64,000 bases of DNA from Verrucomicrobiota bacterium (GCA_025360015.1 JANYCZ010000001.1:118800-182799), one strand, 5' to 3'; counted from the stretch's first letter, positions 16,791 to 25,846 are shown. Translations and numbers: made by a program. The notes: generated by a model from the sequence alone, not told the origin.

Positions 16791-17915
16791 TCAAAGCATG
16801 GCCCGCAGCTCGGTCAGGCGCACCTTGCCAAGGTCACTGCGTGGGATCGCGGGCACGCGCTGCACCCGGTCGATGTGCTCCAGATGTCGCAGGGTCTGGT
16901 TCAGCTCGGACTGCAGGTGTGCGGCGTCGGCAGAGCTCATCTGGCTGACGACCAGCATCAGAGCGTGTTCCTTGCGCGCATCGGGCACATCGCACACCAC
17001 GGCGTCGTCGAAGAGGCCAAGACTTAGGCGCAGGGCATCAAGGCGCTCCTGAATGGGAGCCAAGGCAATGAGTTCACCCAGGATTTTCACGATGCCTGAC
17101 TCGCGCCCGACAAAGCGCAGAAACGGACGCATGCCTTCACGGTGGATGCTCACATGATCCCGCGTGCGCAGCCCGGGGTCAGCAGGAATGGCCTCCCAGC
17201 GCCACGCGCCGTCAGGGCGGGTGGCATACCCTTTGGCCAGCGCCTCACCGCGCACACTGAGAACGCCCTCCGCATCTGTGCTCACCTGCCAGATCGGCAG
17301 CACCTCCAGCTCTGCGCCCGGTGACCGTTGTGCAGCTACGCCAGAGGCCGTCTCCGTCATTCCATACGTGCGGTGGATCGGCCAGCCGAGCTGCAGCGCC
17401 GCAGCTTCCAACTCGCCACTTAAAGCGCCGCCACCCACCAAAACAACGCGCATGGACTGCGGGGCACGCAGGCTCGCCGCTACCAGATCAAACACCTGCG
17501 TGGGCACCAGCGAGGCGAGCGTGGCCCCCACCTCGCTGCACTTCTGCACAAACGCCGCCGCGTTCCATTTGCCCGTCAGCCGGGTGAGGGGGCTGCCGCT
17601 GAGATGCGCGCGTGCCAGGATGCCGAAGCCCCCCACATGGTGAACCGGCAGCGCCAGCAGCCAGTGGTCCTGCGCGGTGATGTTGAAGTGCGCATTCACC
17701 GCGCGCGCGGAGGTGAGCAGAGCCTGCTTCGTGAGGCCCACCCACTTGCGTGCACCTTCCGTGCCGCTGGTTTGGAAAAAGCACCAGTCCTTCACTTTCA
17801 GTTCGTTCAGTGCCATCTCTGCCAGGCCTGCGCCTTCGGACGTATGCTCGGAATGGCCGACCCACACGCTGCCATCTGTCCAGAACTCAGGTTCGATTTT
17901 CACAGCGGTCTCCAT
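16791..17915 (-). CDS. menE: O-succinylbenzoate-CoA ligase (MenE)
   Basis: A 374-aa adenylate-forming enzyme, short for the family because the N-terminal part is reduced. The ATP-binding P-loop is FFQTSGTEGARKWVGL at 46-61. The HHVGG motif is in LPVHHVGGFG, and RTYGMTET lies midway. The C-terminal LGKVRLTEL carries the conserved catalytic lysine region. MenE activates o-succinylbenzoate to its CoA ester in menaquinone synthesis. The gene overlaps menC by 16 bp and follows menA-menC, which makes the assignment strong. Confidence 0.92.
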   Translation of the reverse strand: METAVKIEPEFWTDGSVWVGHSEHTSEGAGLAEMALNELKVKDWCFFQTSGTEGARKWVGLTKQALLTSARAVNAHFNITAQDHWLLALPVHHVGGFGILARAHLSGSPLTRLTGKWNAAAFVQKCSEVGATLASLVPTQVFDLVAASLRAPQSMRVVLVGGGALSGELEAAALQLGWPIHRTYGMTETASGVAAQRSPGAELEVLPIWQVSTDAEGVLSVRGEALAKGYATRPDGAWRWEAIPADPGLRTRDHVSIHREGMRPFLRFVGRESGIVKILGELIALAPIQERLDALRLSLGLFDDAVVCDVPDARKEHALMLVVSQMSSADAAHLQSELNQTLRHLEHIDRVQRVPAIPRSDLGKVRLTELRAML

Positions 17916-18910
17916 GGCAGCGCCTCCAAAACTTCGCCGAATCCCAGCCCGCCGCCGCTGCGGTCTGCGGATAGGTGGCCGCCGTGGGAGGTGATGCGTT
18001 CGAAGAAGGCGTCCTTTTCAAAGAGGTGCTCTGTGCACAGTCCGCAGAAGTCCAGCAACTGCCCTTCTGAAAGCGCCACCGCCGCTTCATAAGCCGCGAA
18101 CATCTGACCCAGCGCATGATCCATCGCGGAGGTGAGCACCAAGGCATGGTGAGGGTGTGTTTGCGCCACCGTGCGCCAGTCGCGCCGAGCCGGTTTGACC
18201 ACCACGGCATCAAAGCCCTGAGTGCCGTTTTTCCAGCCTTTGTCCAGCGCCAGCTTCACACCCCAGCGCTGCTGCACGGCCTCCCACGCCGCTGCATCAT
18301 AGGGGAAGGGGTCCTCCACGAAATCCAGCGCCTCGCGTGCACAGGGTGGAAGGGATTCGATGAACTTCTCGAAGGCCTCGCGATCCAGCACGCCGTTGAA
18401 ATCCACGCGCAGCCGCACGCCTTGCGGTTCAAAGCGTTGCGCACAGGCTTCCAAGAATCGGGCTGTTTCCGCGTCGTCGGCGAAGCCCTTCGCCTTGATC
18501 GCGGGCCAGCCTTCCGCCAGTACGCGCTGTATCTGCGCCTCGGTATCCGCCGCGAAACTCCAGGAGTAATGGCTGCGCGGAATCTCCAGCCCTTCAAACA
18601 AACTCACGCCCGCGCGTCGTGCTGCGCCATCGATCTCCGCACAGCGCAGCGCCATCGCCGTCACCGGCGTGGTGATGCCTTCGCTGAGGAGGCCGAGTTG
18701 CTCCTCCAATGGGGCATCGCCAAACTCTGGCCACGGGTGAACGCAGCCGTAGCCGCCATTCACGCGGATCAACGCTCCTGCAAACACCCGCCGCACCGAA
18801 GCCGCATTCAGCGCCGCTCCGCTGCGCAGAAGGTACTCATGGACGTGGATGGGTGGCGTCATTTCGAGGTGACGACCTTCATTCGTCATTTCACATTCGT
18901 CATTCGACAT
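17900..18910 (-). CDS. menC: O-succinylbenzoate synthase (MenC)
   Basis: An enolase-superfamily enzyme of 336 aa. Active-site residues are in place: KAKGF (base lysine), VDFNG and EDPFPYD (metal ligands), LDKGW, and VVVKPARRDW (second lysine). It forms o-succinylbenzoate from SHCHC in menaquinone biosynthesis. The ATG at 18910 has a good site (TGAGGAAAAATG, GAGG overlapping the menA stop). The ATG at 18862 would give MTPPIHVHEY and a more usual N-terminus. The 16 extra residues (MSNDECEMTNEGRHLE) come from a short tandem repeat (18880-18911), so the longer start is a working choice only. Confidence 0.93.
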   Translation of the reverse strand: MSNDECEMTNEGRHLEMTPPIHVHEYLLRSGAALNAASVRRVFAGALIRVNGGYGCVHPWPEFGDAPLEEQLGLLSEGITTPVTAMALRCAEIDGAARRAGVSLFEGLEIPRSHYSWSFAADTEAQIQRVLAEGWPAIKAKGFADDAETARFLEACAQRFEPQGVRLRVDFNGVLDREAFEKFIESLPPCAREALDFVEDPFPYDAAAWEAVQQRWGVKLALDKGWKNGTQGFDAVVVKPARRDWRTVAQTHPHHALVLTSAMDHALGQMFAAYEAAVALSEGQLLDFCGLCTEHLFEKDAFFERITSHGGHLSADRSGGGLGFGEVLEALPWRPL

Positions 18911-18911
18911 T
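18880..18911. repeat. Short CATTCGTCATT-type tandem repeat at the menC start
   Basis: Three near-identical copies of CATTCGTCATT lie at 18880, 18894 and 18901. They straddle the menA-menC junction and encode the odd menC N-terminus SNDECEMTNE. Related words appear at 19821-19830 and 19852-19861 as a perfect inverted pair and at 58227-58248. The word may be a small dispersed repeat family. Confidence 0.55.
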
Positions 18912-18916
18912 TTTCC

Positions 18917-19813
18917 TCAGGGCATCACGTTCGCGCCCTTCAAAATTCCCCAGCACATCAGCCCAGCAAACAGCAGTAGTTGCATCCCGCTCATCGCCAG
19001 CAGGCGGTTGTGACCCCGGCTCGGCGGTTCGGCGATCACTCGCCACGCCACAAAGAGCCCGATGGGCAGGGTGATCAGCGGCAGGGTGAAGGCGCGCGGC
19101 CAGCCCTGGTGAAACCAATAAATCCCCGCCGCATGCGCCGCGACGATGAGCAGCACAATCTCCGCCCGCGCAAAGCCCACGCCCAGCCGCACGGCCAGCG
19201 TTTTTTTGCCAGTCTGACGGTCCTCCGCGACATCGCGCAGGTTGTTGATGGCGATCAAGACGGTGCTCAGGCAGCCGATTTGAAAACCCGCGACGATGGC
19301 TGCTTCATACCACTCGCCTGCTTGCACAAAGGCCGTGCCCGTCACCGCCACGAAGCCGAAGAACAAAATCACAAACAGCTCCCCCAGCCCGCGATACGCT
19401 AGCGGCACCGGCCCGCCCGTGTAGCCAAAGCAGAAGTACAGCGATGGCAGGCCGATGAAAAGAATCGGCAGCCCGCGCGCCTCAAACAACGGGATGGCCA
19501 GCAGCGTCGCCACGCCCAGCATGAGCCATGCGGCGAACTTCACCGCCCCCGGCGAAGCCGCGCCGCTGGCCGTGATGCGTCGCGGTCCGATGCGGGCCTG
19601 CGTGTCCGCGCCTTTGATCGCATCCAGTGCATCATTGAAAAAATTCGTCGCGATCTGCAGCGCCCCGCAGCTTCCCAGCGTGCAAAGCGCCAGGCTCCAA
19701 TCGAAGTGCCCTGAGATCTTCGCCCCCAGCGCACAACCCACGACCACAGGCGCAATGGCCGCCCCGAGGGTTTTAGGGCGAGCGGCGGCGATCCAGTCGA
19801 AGAAGTGAGGCAT
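18917..19813 (-). CDS. menA: 1,4-dihydroxy-2-naphthoate polyprenyltransferase (MenA)
   Basis: A 298-aa UbiA-family prenyltransferase with about eight helices. The two Asp-rich motifs are NFFNDALDA near 57 and NNLRDVAEDRQTGKKTLAVRLG near 190; they bind the prenyl diphosphate through Mg2+. The start is MPHFFDWIAAARPKTL, with the canonical ARPKTL N-terminus. MenA attaches the isoprenoid side chain to form demethylmenaquinone in the inner membrane. It is first in the menA-menC-menE operon and its stop codon overlaps the Shine-Dalgarno site of menC. Confidence 0.93.
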   Translation of the reverse strand: MPHFFDWIAAARPKTLGAAIAPVVVGCALGAKISGHFDWSLALCTLGSCGALQIATNFFNDALDAIKGADTQARIGPRRITASGAASPGAVKFAAWLMLGVATLLAIPLFEARGLPILFIGLPSLYFCFGYTGGPVPLAYRGLGELFVILFFGFVAVTGTAFVQAGEWYEAAIVAGFQIGCLSTVLIAINNLRDVAEDRQTGKKTLAVRLGVGFARAEIVLLIVAAHAAGIYWFHQGWPRAFTLPLITLPIGLFVAWRVIAEPPSRGHNRLLAMSGMQLLLFAGLMCWGILKGANVMP

Positions 19814-19925
19814 AAGATAAGAATGACGAATGGCTGCGCTACCGCAAACGCTTCGTCATTCGGTCATTGGAACTTCAACCGCCGCAAGGTGCCGAGGTCT
19901 CCAGATCCCGTGACACCCCGGCAGT

Positions 19926-19958
19926 GGATTTCGCTTTGCGGCTTTGCAGTCAGAATCC
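19926..19958. repeat. Copy A of a 33-bp dispersed repeat
   Basis: GGATTTCGCTTTGCGGCT followed by TTGCAGTCAGAATCC, in the intergenic space between menA and the PVC dehydrogenase. It matches the reverse complement of 57112-57144 at about 26 of 33 positions. The core is GG(A/G)TTTCGCTT(T/C)GCGGCTT. The short length and non-coding places suggest a dispersed repeat family rather than a gene fragment. Confidence 0.55.
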
Positions 19959-19998
19959 AAGCCTTCCAGACCGGGTCAGGAGACCCCGTCGCCTGGGG

Positions 19999-22749
19999 TC
20001 ATTTCGGCATCTCCACTTGCCCATTCGACATGAGGTAAGCGATGAGATTTTTCACATTCTCATCTCCCAGCGCGGAGAGCAGTCCTTCGGGCATCAGCGA
20101 CACAGGAAGCTGCTGCTGCTTCACGATTTGCGTACGCTCGATGGTCAGACGTTCGGCGGGAGTCTGCACGGTGAGGGTGCGCTCGGTCTGTTCGGGGATC
20201 ACGCCGGTGATGGTGCGGCCGTCTTTGAGATTGAGCACGCTCACGCGGAAATCCGCAGGCACCACGGAGCTGGGGTCCAGGATGTTTTCGAGGAGGTACT
20301 TCAGGTTGTGGCGGTCGCTGCCCGTCAGCTCGGGGCCGATGGCACCGCCCTGGCCGTAGAGCTTGTGGCAGGCGCTGCAGGCCGCCATGAAGATCATGCG
20401 GCCCTTCGCGGGGTCCGCCTTCGCCATTGTGTCCGGCGTCAGCAGACCTTCCCACTTGGCGAACTCGGCTTTCTTTGCTTCTGGTGTATCGCGGATTTCT
20501 CCCCAGGCATCTGTGAGCAGCGTGTTGAGCGATTCATCGCCCAGGCTGCGAATCTGGCGCGCCTGGAAAGGGGAGATTGCCGTTGCGGGCACCTTCTTGG
20601 CCTTGATCGCTTCCAGCAGCGCCTTCGCATAGCTGGGGCGCGAGGTCAGCGTGGCCACCGTGGCGGCTTGCTGCTCTTCGCTGCGGCCGGGCCAGGGGTT
20701 GAGCATCGCTTTCGGGATGTTCGGGTCGTCATACGCTGCCAAAGCACTGCGAGAAACGGTGCCGAGCACCTTGTCATTGATCAGTCCACGAATGATCGGC
20801 AGCAGCTCCGGCTTCGCGCTGCGGGTGAGGCTCTTGAAGGCATTCAGGCGCGCATTCGCATCGCCCTCGGTGTTCTTCACGATTACGATCAGTTCGTCCG
20901 AGGCACGCCCACTGCCGAAGACAACGGAGAGGCCCCGAACAAGTTTGATGGTCGGTTCACTGCCATCGCCTGTCAGCGCCTTTTCGAGTTCATCCCACCC
21001 TTTGGGTTTCTTCGCGCTGCTAAAGCCATCGAGGCCAGCGGAGAGTCCCTCGAGAATGTTGATGACGACATGATCGGTTTTGCTTGAGCTTGCCAATGCC
21101 ACCAGTGAATCCACCGCCTCCGGCTTCGCCTCGATCATCTCCGCTATACGGCGCGCGACCAGGCGGCGAACGGTGGGCAGCTTCGCCTCCTTGATCAATT
21201 CCACGCCCTTCAGCGGCTCCGCCGCCACGGCTGGCTCGATGCCATACCAGATCATGAGCGGCTGCTGGCGGTCGTTGGCATCTTCTTCGTGCTTGGCCAA
21301 TGCGGTGGCGATGGGCCAGCGTTCTTCAAGCGGAAGGCGCTGCATGTCGGATGCGGTTTGCAGTCTGACGAGGCCGACTTTGCTGCTGGCATCTGCCAGT
21401 CCACGCAGTGGGCGCGGTGCGGGGCCGGCGCCTTTTTCATACTGCTGCTGCAGGTCCATGCGGGCCCACCAGTTGTTGTTGTCAGAGCGCTCGGCCTTCT
21501 TCGACTCCCCGTACACGATCTTGTAAATGCGCCCGCTCGTCCGATGCACGCCGTCGTTGTCGTGGCATTCGCCGCTGTCGCTCCAGTCGGAAACAACCAC
21601 GTTGCCATCCGGGCAGGTCAGGAGGTCGATGCCGCGGAACCATGTGTCCTTGGCCTGCATGAAGTCGGGCGCGTGCTTGCCCACGTAGCCGCAGCCCTGG
21701 CGCTCCAGCTTGTCCACGTTGATGCGGTTGCCATGCAGATTGCAGGTCATCACTGCACCTTCGTATTCCTTGGGCCAGAGGCCGCCTTGATAGATAAGCA
21801 TGCCGACGTGGGCATGGCCGCCGCCGAGTTCGGCCGTCTTGTTGCTGACGCCCTTGCGGATGGTGTCCCATTTCTCCGAGCCGGTGTCCCAGTGGAAGTG
21901 GTCCGCTGTCTGCTCGATGATCTCATATACATGGGGGTTCAAATGCGTGCCAAACATGCGGCGGTAGTAGGCACCGGGGATCACGTGCCAGAGGTGGCCG
22001 ATGACGGTGTTGATCATGAAGAGGTCGCCATTTGCATTCCAATCATGACCCCAGGAGTTCGTGCCGCCGTGGGCCACGGTCTCCAAAATTTTGAGCGTGG
22101 GGTGGTAGCGCCAGATGGCGCAGTTCATCCGCACGCGCTTGTCCGCCGGTGTGCCGGGTGCGCCGACGCTGGAAGTGTCCGTGATGCCGTGGCGGCCATA
22201 GAGCCAGCCGTCCGGCCCCCAGCGCAGACCGTTGACGATGTTGTGGCCGATGGTCTTCACATTGAATCCATCCAGCAGCACTTCGGGCTCGCCATCAGGC
22301 ACGTCGTCACCGTTTTTATCGGCGATAAAGCTCAGCGTGCCGTTGTGCAGCACCCACACGCCGCCGTAGCCGGTTTCCACGCTTGTCAGGTAGCTGCCGC
22401 CTTCCCAGAAGACCTTGCGCCCGTCATGCTTGCCGTCGCCGTCCTTGTCTTCCAAGATGATGATGCGGTCGCGCAGCTTGGTGTCCCAGCGCATCGGGTT
22501 CTCGGCATAGGTGTAGTTTTCCGCGACCCACAGGCGGCCCTTCTTGTCCCAGCTCATGGCGATGGGCTGCTGCACATCCGGCTCGGCGGCAAACACAACG
22601 CACTTGAAGTCCTTCGGCAGCTCCATCGTCCGCGCGACTTCCTCCGCTGGCATGGGATCGCCCTTTTCGGTGTTGAAGGGTTTCGGGAACTCCTCCGCAT
22701 GCAAAGCGGAGATAAAGGCGAGGGAGAAGAGAAGCGTGGTCGGGCGCAT
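19999..22749 (-). CDS. PVC-type membrane-bound dehydrogenase with HEAT repeats and C-terminal haem site
   Basis: A 916-aa secreted protein; signal peptide MRPTTLLFSLAFISALHAEE. Residues about 50-430 form the beta-propeller of the PVC dehydrogenase family (RLWVAENYTYAENP, EDKDGDGKHDGR, GLRWGPDGWLYGRHG). A HEAT-like helical region follows at about 440-760. A haem c site CSACHKLYGQGG is near residue 800, in the short C-terminal cytochrome domain ending at LIAYLMSNGQV. Such proteins occur in large numbers in this phylum and are thought to oxidise sugars or alcohols outside the cytoplasm. The exact substrate is unknown. It diverges from vapBC. Confidence 0.93.
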   Translation of the reverse strand: MRPTTLLFSLAFISALHAEEFPKPFNTEKGDPMPAEEVARTMELPKDFKCVVFAAEPDVQQPIAMSWDKKGRLWVAENYTYAENPMRWDTKLRDRIIILEDKDGDGKHDGRKVFWEGGSYLTSVETGYGGVWVLHNGTLSFIADKNGDDVPDGEPEVLLDGFNVKTIGHNIVNGLRWGPDGWLYGRHGITDTSSVGAPGTPADKRVRMNCAIWRYHPTLKILETVAHGGTNSWGHDWNANGDLFMINTVIGHLWHVIPGAYYRRMFGTHLNPHVYEIIEQTADHFHWDTGSEKWDTIRKGVSNKTAELGGGHAHVGMLIYQGGLWPKEYEGAVMTCNLHGNRINVDKLERQGCGYVGKHAPDFMQAKDTWFRGIDLLTCPDGNVVVSDWSDSGECHDNDGVHRTSGRIYKIVYGESKKAERSDNNNWWARMDLQQQYEKGAGPAPRPLRGLADASSKVGLVRLQTASDMQRLPLEERWPIATALAKHEEDANDRQQPLMIWYGIEPAVAAEPLKGVELIKEAKLPTVRRLVARRIAEMIEAKPEAVDSLVALASSSKTDHVVINILEGLSAGLDGFSSAKKPKGWDELEKALTGDGSEPTIKLVRGLSVVFGSGRASDELIVIVKNTEGDANARLNAFKSLTRSAKPELLPIIRGLINDKVLGTVSRSALAAYDDPNIPKAMLNPWPGRSEEQQAATVATLTSRPSYAKALLEAIKAKKVPATAISPFQARQIRSLGDESLNTLLTDAWGEIRDTPEAKKAEFAKWEGLLTPDTMAKADPAKGRMIFMAACSACHKLYGQGGAIGPELTGSDRHNLKYLLENILDPSSVVPADFRVSVLNLKDGRTITGVIPEQTERTLTVQTPAERLTIERTQIVKQQQLPVSLMPEGLLSALGDENVKNLIAYLMSNGQVEMPK

Positions 22750-22825
22750 GGTGTTTCTTTGAGTCGGGGGAGACTAAATCGCAAACGGGAAGACAAAGCT
22801 GGCAACAAAAGAAAGAACATCCAAG

Positions 22826-22854
22826 TTGAGAGTATGGCATGCATGCCATACATT
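22826..22854 (+). promoter_or_regulatory. Candidate vapBC promoter
   Basis: -35-like TTGAGA at 22826-22831, 17-bp spacer, -10-like TACATT at 22849-22854. The expected start of transcription would be near 22861, the A of the vapB ATG, so the transcript could be leaderless. The spacing is ideal and both boxes match four of six consensus bases, but no transcription data exist here. Confidence 0.5.
22832..22851. promoter_or_regulatory. Perfect 20-bp palindrome, likely VapB/VapBC autoregulatory operator
   Basis: GTATGGCATGCATGCCATAC is its own reverse complement over all 20 bases, ending 9 bp before the vapB ATG. It fits between a promoter-like TTGAGA (22826-22831) and TACATT (22849-22854), spaced by 17 bp, so a bound antitoxin-toxin complex would block RNA polymerase. 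VapBC operons are usually autoregulated through such a palindrome. Confidence 0.82.
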
Positions 22855-22860
22855 GAATGC

Positions 22861-23154
22861 ATGAAGATTACCATGCATATTGATGAAGACCTGCTGGAGA
22901 GGGTCATGAAGGACCATGGCATCACCAGCAAGACCGGGGCGGTGGACTTTGCCCTGCGGGAGGTGGACCGACGTACCACCCTGAAACGGCTGGCGGAAAC
23001 CAACCTCGGCCTCACCGAAAAAGAAATCCTCACCGCTTTTGATGACCGCTACAACGTTATCGAAATGCGTGTCGCCGAGGCCCCCGGTGGTGCTACAAAG
23101 CTTCCTGAACCCAAACCTGTGACCTATGCAAAAAAGCCCCGTTCTCGTCGATAG
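22861..23154 (+). CDS. vapB: Type II antitoxin, VapB family
   Basis: A 97-aa protein from the ATG at 22861 (MKITMHIDEDLLERVMKDHG). The N-terminal ribbon-helix-helix (MKITMHID, then helix) is the DNA-binding part. The TSKTGAVDFALREVDRR helix matches the VapB_antitoxin family. The C-terminus is basic (KKPRSRR) and should wrap the toxin. Two other in-frame ATG codons exist: 22834, which lies inside the palindrome, and 22873. The last 29 bases overlap vapC, a typical coupled layout. Confidence 0.88.
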   Translation: MKITMHIDEDLLERVMKDHGITSKTGAVDFALREVDRRTTLKRLAETNLGLTEKEILTAFDDRYNVIEMRVAEAPGGATKLPEPKPVTYAKKPRSRR

Positions 23155-23527
23155 CAGCTTTTACATCGGCATGACGCGGCAGGGGAAGAATCCGCTGCCG
23201 CTGCTGACCTACCTCGCGGTGGATCGCGATCTCGCGATCTGCGGCGTGATCCGGGCCGAGGTCGGGCGCGGCATCCGCCTGCCCAAGGTGCGGGAGGCCT
23301 TCCAGGGCTTCTGGGATGTGATGATCAATGTGCAGACGGACAACAAGCTCTGGCTTCAGGCGGAAGACCTCGCCTGGAAGCTCGACCGCAGTGGCAAAAT
23401 ACTGCCGCTGACGGACATCGTCATTGCCTGCTGCGCCATGCGGTTGGGAGCCACTATTCTGACGCACGATCACCACTTCCTGGAGATCCCCGGCATCCAT
23501 GTGGCGCTGAGCGGGGCCGATCTCTGA
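23126..23527 (+). CDS. vapC: Type II toxin, VapC PIN-domain ribonuclease
   Basis: A 133-aa PIN-domain protein with all acidic residues in place: D9 (LVDSSFY), E45 (IRAEVGRG), D97 (LPLTDIVIA) and D115 (LTHDHHF). These four chelate Mg2+/Mn2+ for RNA cleavage. VapC toxins usually cut initiator tRNA or rRNA. It overlaps vapB by 29 bp. The next gene's start lies 48 bp after its stop and looks unrelated. Confidence 0.93.
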   Translation: MQKSPVLVDSSFYIGMTRQGKNPLPLLTYLAVDRDLAICGVIRAEVGRGIRLPKVREAFQGFWDVMINVQTDNKLWLQAEDLAWKLDRSGKILPLTDIVIACCAMRLGATILTHDHHFLEIPGIHVALSGADL

Positions 23528-23574
23528 TGCACGGAAAAGCTCGCGTGGCGCGTTTCCTGCATGAGACTTCCATT

Positions 23575-25809
23575 ATGCGACCTGTTTGCTTCCTCCTCCT
23601 CACCAGCCTGCTGATCGGGCAGGCTGACGCGGCTTCGCGATCCAAGGCTCCGTCAAAACCTGCCGCAAAGCCCACGGCCCTCGCCCACACCGCCACCTAT
23701 CTCGCTGCCTCCATCCGCCCCTCGCTGGTCAAAATCACCCAGCTTGGCCGTGAAGGCACCGACGGCATCGGCTCCGGCTTCATCATCAGCGAGGACGGAC
23801 TCATCGCCACAAATCTGCACGTCATCGGCGAGGCCCGACGCCTGCAGATTGAGATGCACGATGGCAAAACGTATGACGTCGCCGTGGTCCAGGCCAGCGA
23901 CAGCCACCACGATCTCGCGTTGCTGAAAATTGATGCTAAGGGGCTCAAGGCGCTGCCGCTGGGAGACTCCAGCAAAGTGAGCCAGGGAGATCCCATCGTC
24001 GCCATGGGCGCACCGGAGGGCCTCGCCTTCAGCATCGTGCAGGGCGTGCTCTCCGCCACGCGTGATGTCGATGGCCTGGAGATGCTTCAAGTCGCCGTGC
24101 CCATCGAGAAAGGGAACAGCGGCGGTCCGTTGCTCGACATGCAAGGCCGCGTTCTCGGCCTGCTGACGCTGAAGTCCCTCAAGACTGACAACCTCGGCTT
24201 TGCCATGCCGGTGAACGACCTCAAGAAGCTCATCGAAAAACCCAATCCTGTGCCCATGTCCCGCTGGCTGACCATCGGTGCGTTGAATCCCAAGCAGTGG
24301 CAGACGCATCTCGGGGCACAGTGGACGCAGCACGCTGGCGTCATCCGTTCTGAATTTCCTGGCGCAGGCTTCGGCGGCCGTGCGCTCTGCCTCTCGACAC
24401 TGAAGGCTCCGGAAGGCACATTTGAGACCGCTGTGACCGTGCGTCTCGATGACGAATCCGGGGCCGCCGGTCTCACCTTCTGCTCCGATGGCAGCGACAA
24501 ACACTACGGCTTCTATGCCTCCGGCGGCAAGCTGCGCCTCACCCGCTTCAACGGCCCCGATGTCTATTCCTGGACCATCCTCGCCGATGTCCCCAGCGAT
24601 GCCTACAAAGCCGGTGAGTGGAACACGCTGCGTGTGCGCGTGGAGCCGGAGCGCATCGTCTGCTTTGTGAATGGCAAACAGGTCATCGAGAGCGATGACA
24701 CCGGCCTGCGCGGCGGCTCCGCTGGACTGTGCAAATTCAGAACGACGGTGGCGGATTTTCGCAATTTCCGCATCGGCACGGACCTCGCTGAAAAACCGCT
24801 GCAACCCGAGGTCGCCTCGCAGATGCGGTCAAAGGTGGAGGAATACATCGCCGCCGCCGCCACCGCCGACAAAACCCTGGACAGCCTGCTGGAAAACCCC
24901 GCCGCCGCCCGGCGCGTACTGGTGGAGCAGCGGCGCAAGCTCGAAGAAGAAGCCGCCAAGCTGCGCGAACTCGAACGCGAACTGCACCGCCGCGCCATGA
25001 CCAAGGAGATTCTCGCGGAACTGGGCAAACCGGAGCCCGAGATCAATCTCCTGCGCTGTGGCCTGCTGCTGGCTCGCCACGACAATCCAGAGATCGACAT
25101 TTCAACCTACCTGAGCAGCTTCAAGGCCATGGTGCTCGATCTCAAAGACGACCCCGAGATCAGCAAGGGGACCATCCCTGCCGTGAAACGTCTCAACCGC
25201 TACCTCTTCGAGGAAAACGGGTTTCATGGCAGCCGGGGCGACTACAGCAGCCGCTCCAACAGCTACCTCAATGAAGTGATCGACGACCGCGAAGGCCTGC
25301 CCATCACGCTCAGCGTGCTCTATGTCGAGCTCGCCTCCGCGCTCGGCATACAGGGCGTGTTTGGCGTGCCGCTGCCCGGCAAATTCATGGTCGGCTACCG
25401 CGATGGCCCCGAGGGCGAGCTGCAACTCGTCGATGTCTTTGAGCACGGCAAACTCCTCACTGTGGAGCAGGCGGCGCTGGCCCTCACCGAGGACGGCCAT
25501 TTCCCGGAGGGCGCGCTTTCTCCCACCACCAAGCAGGCCATCCTGCTGAGGATGCTGCGCAATCTCATGAGCAGCGTGTTTGATGACAGCCGCTCTCTCA
25601 AAGAGTCGCTCCCTTATTTAAATCTCGTCCTCGCCATTGATCCCCAGTCCGCCGCCGAACGCCTCACCCGTGCGCAGATGCGCCAGCGCCTCGGCGAAAA
25701 AGCCGGAGCCCGCGAAGACGTGAGCTGGCTCATCCAAAACTTCCCCGCCGACGCCCCGCCCGAGCTCATGCAGCAGCTCGACCGCTGGCTGCAGTCGTTG
25801 AGGGAGTAA
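23575..25809 (+). CDS. Secreted trypsin-like protease fused to a LamG/DUF1080-like and a SirB1-like domain
   Basis: A 744-aa exported protein; the signal peptide starts MRPVCFLLLTSLLIGQADA at the ATG 23575. Part 1 (about 35-215) is a HtrA/DegP-like serine protease with the triad H82 (NLHVIG), D113 (HHDLALLKID) and S182 (GNSGGP). No PDZ domain follows. Part 2 (about 235-400) has a concanavalin/LamG-like beta sandwich (YGFYASGGKLRLTRF). Part 3 (about 480-744) has a SirB1-like segment (NGFHGSRGDYSSRSNSYL, then GLPITLSVLYVELASALGI) and a TPR-like C-terminus. The three-part mix is unusual. The upstream 16 residues of the same frame are not used. Confidence 0.85.
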   Translation: MRPVCFLLLTSLLIGQADAASRSKAPSKPAAKPTALAHTATYLAASIRPSLVKITQLGREGTDGIGSGFIISEDGLIATNLHVIGEARRLQIEMHDGKTYDVAVVQASDSHHDLALLKIDAKGLKALPLGDSSKVSQGDPIVAMGAPEGLAFSIVQGVLSATRDVDGLEMLQVAVPIEKGNSGGPLLDMQGRVLGLLTLKSLKTDNLGFAMPVNDLKKLIEKPNPVPMSRWLTIGALNPKQWQTHLGAQWTQHAGVIRSEFPGAGFGGRALCLSTLKAPEGTFETAVTVRLDDESGAAGLTFCSDGSDKHYGFYASGGKLRLTRFNGPDVYSWTILADVPSDAYKAGEWNTLRVRVEPERIVCFVNGKQVIESDDTGLRGGSAGLCKFRTTVADFRNFRIGTDLAEKPLQPEVASQMRSKVEEYIAAAATADKTLDSLLENPAAARRVLVEQRRKLEEEAAKLRELERELHRRAMTKEILAELGKPEPEINLLRCGLLLARHDNPEIDISTYLSSFKAMVLDLKDDPEISKGTIPAVKRLNRYLFEENGFHGSRGDYSSRSNSYLNEVIDDREGLPITLSVLYVELASALGIQGVFGVPLPGKFMVGYRDGPEGELQLVDVFEHGKLLTVEQAALALTEDGHFPEGALSPTTKQAILLRMLRNLMSSVFDDSRSLKESLPYLNLVLAIDPQSAAERLTRAQMRQRLGEKAGAREDVSWLIQNFPADAPPELMQQLDRWLQSLRE

Positions 25810-25846
25810 AACGATGAGGCTGGCTGCTCAAAATTTCAGGTTCCTG

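Noticed and set aside
21289..22860. A long plus-strand frame leading into vapB
   Set aside because: It lies opposite the PVC dehydrogenase. Only the part from 22861 is a real antitoxin gene.
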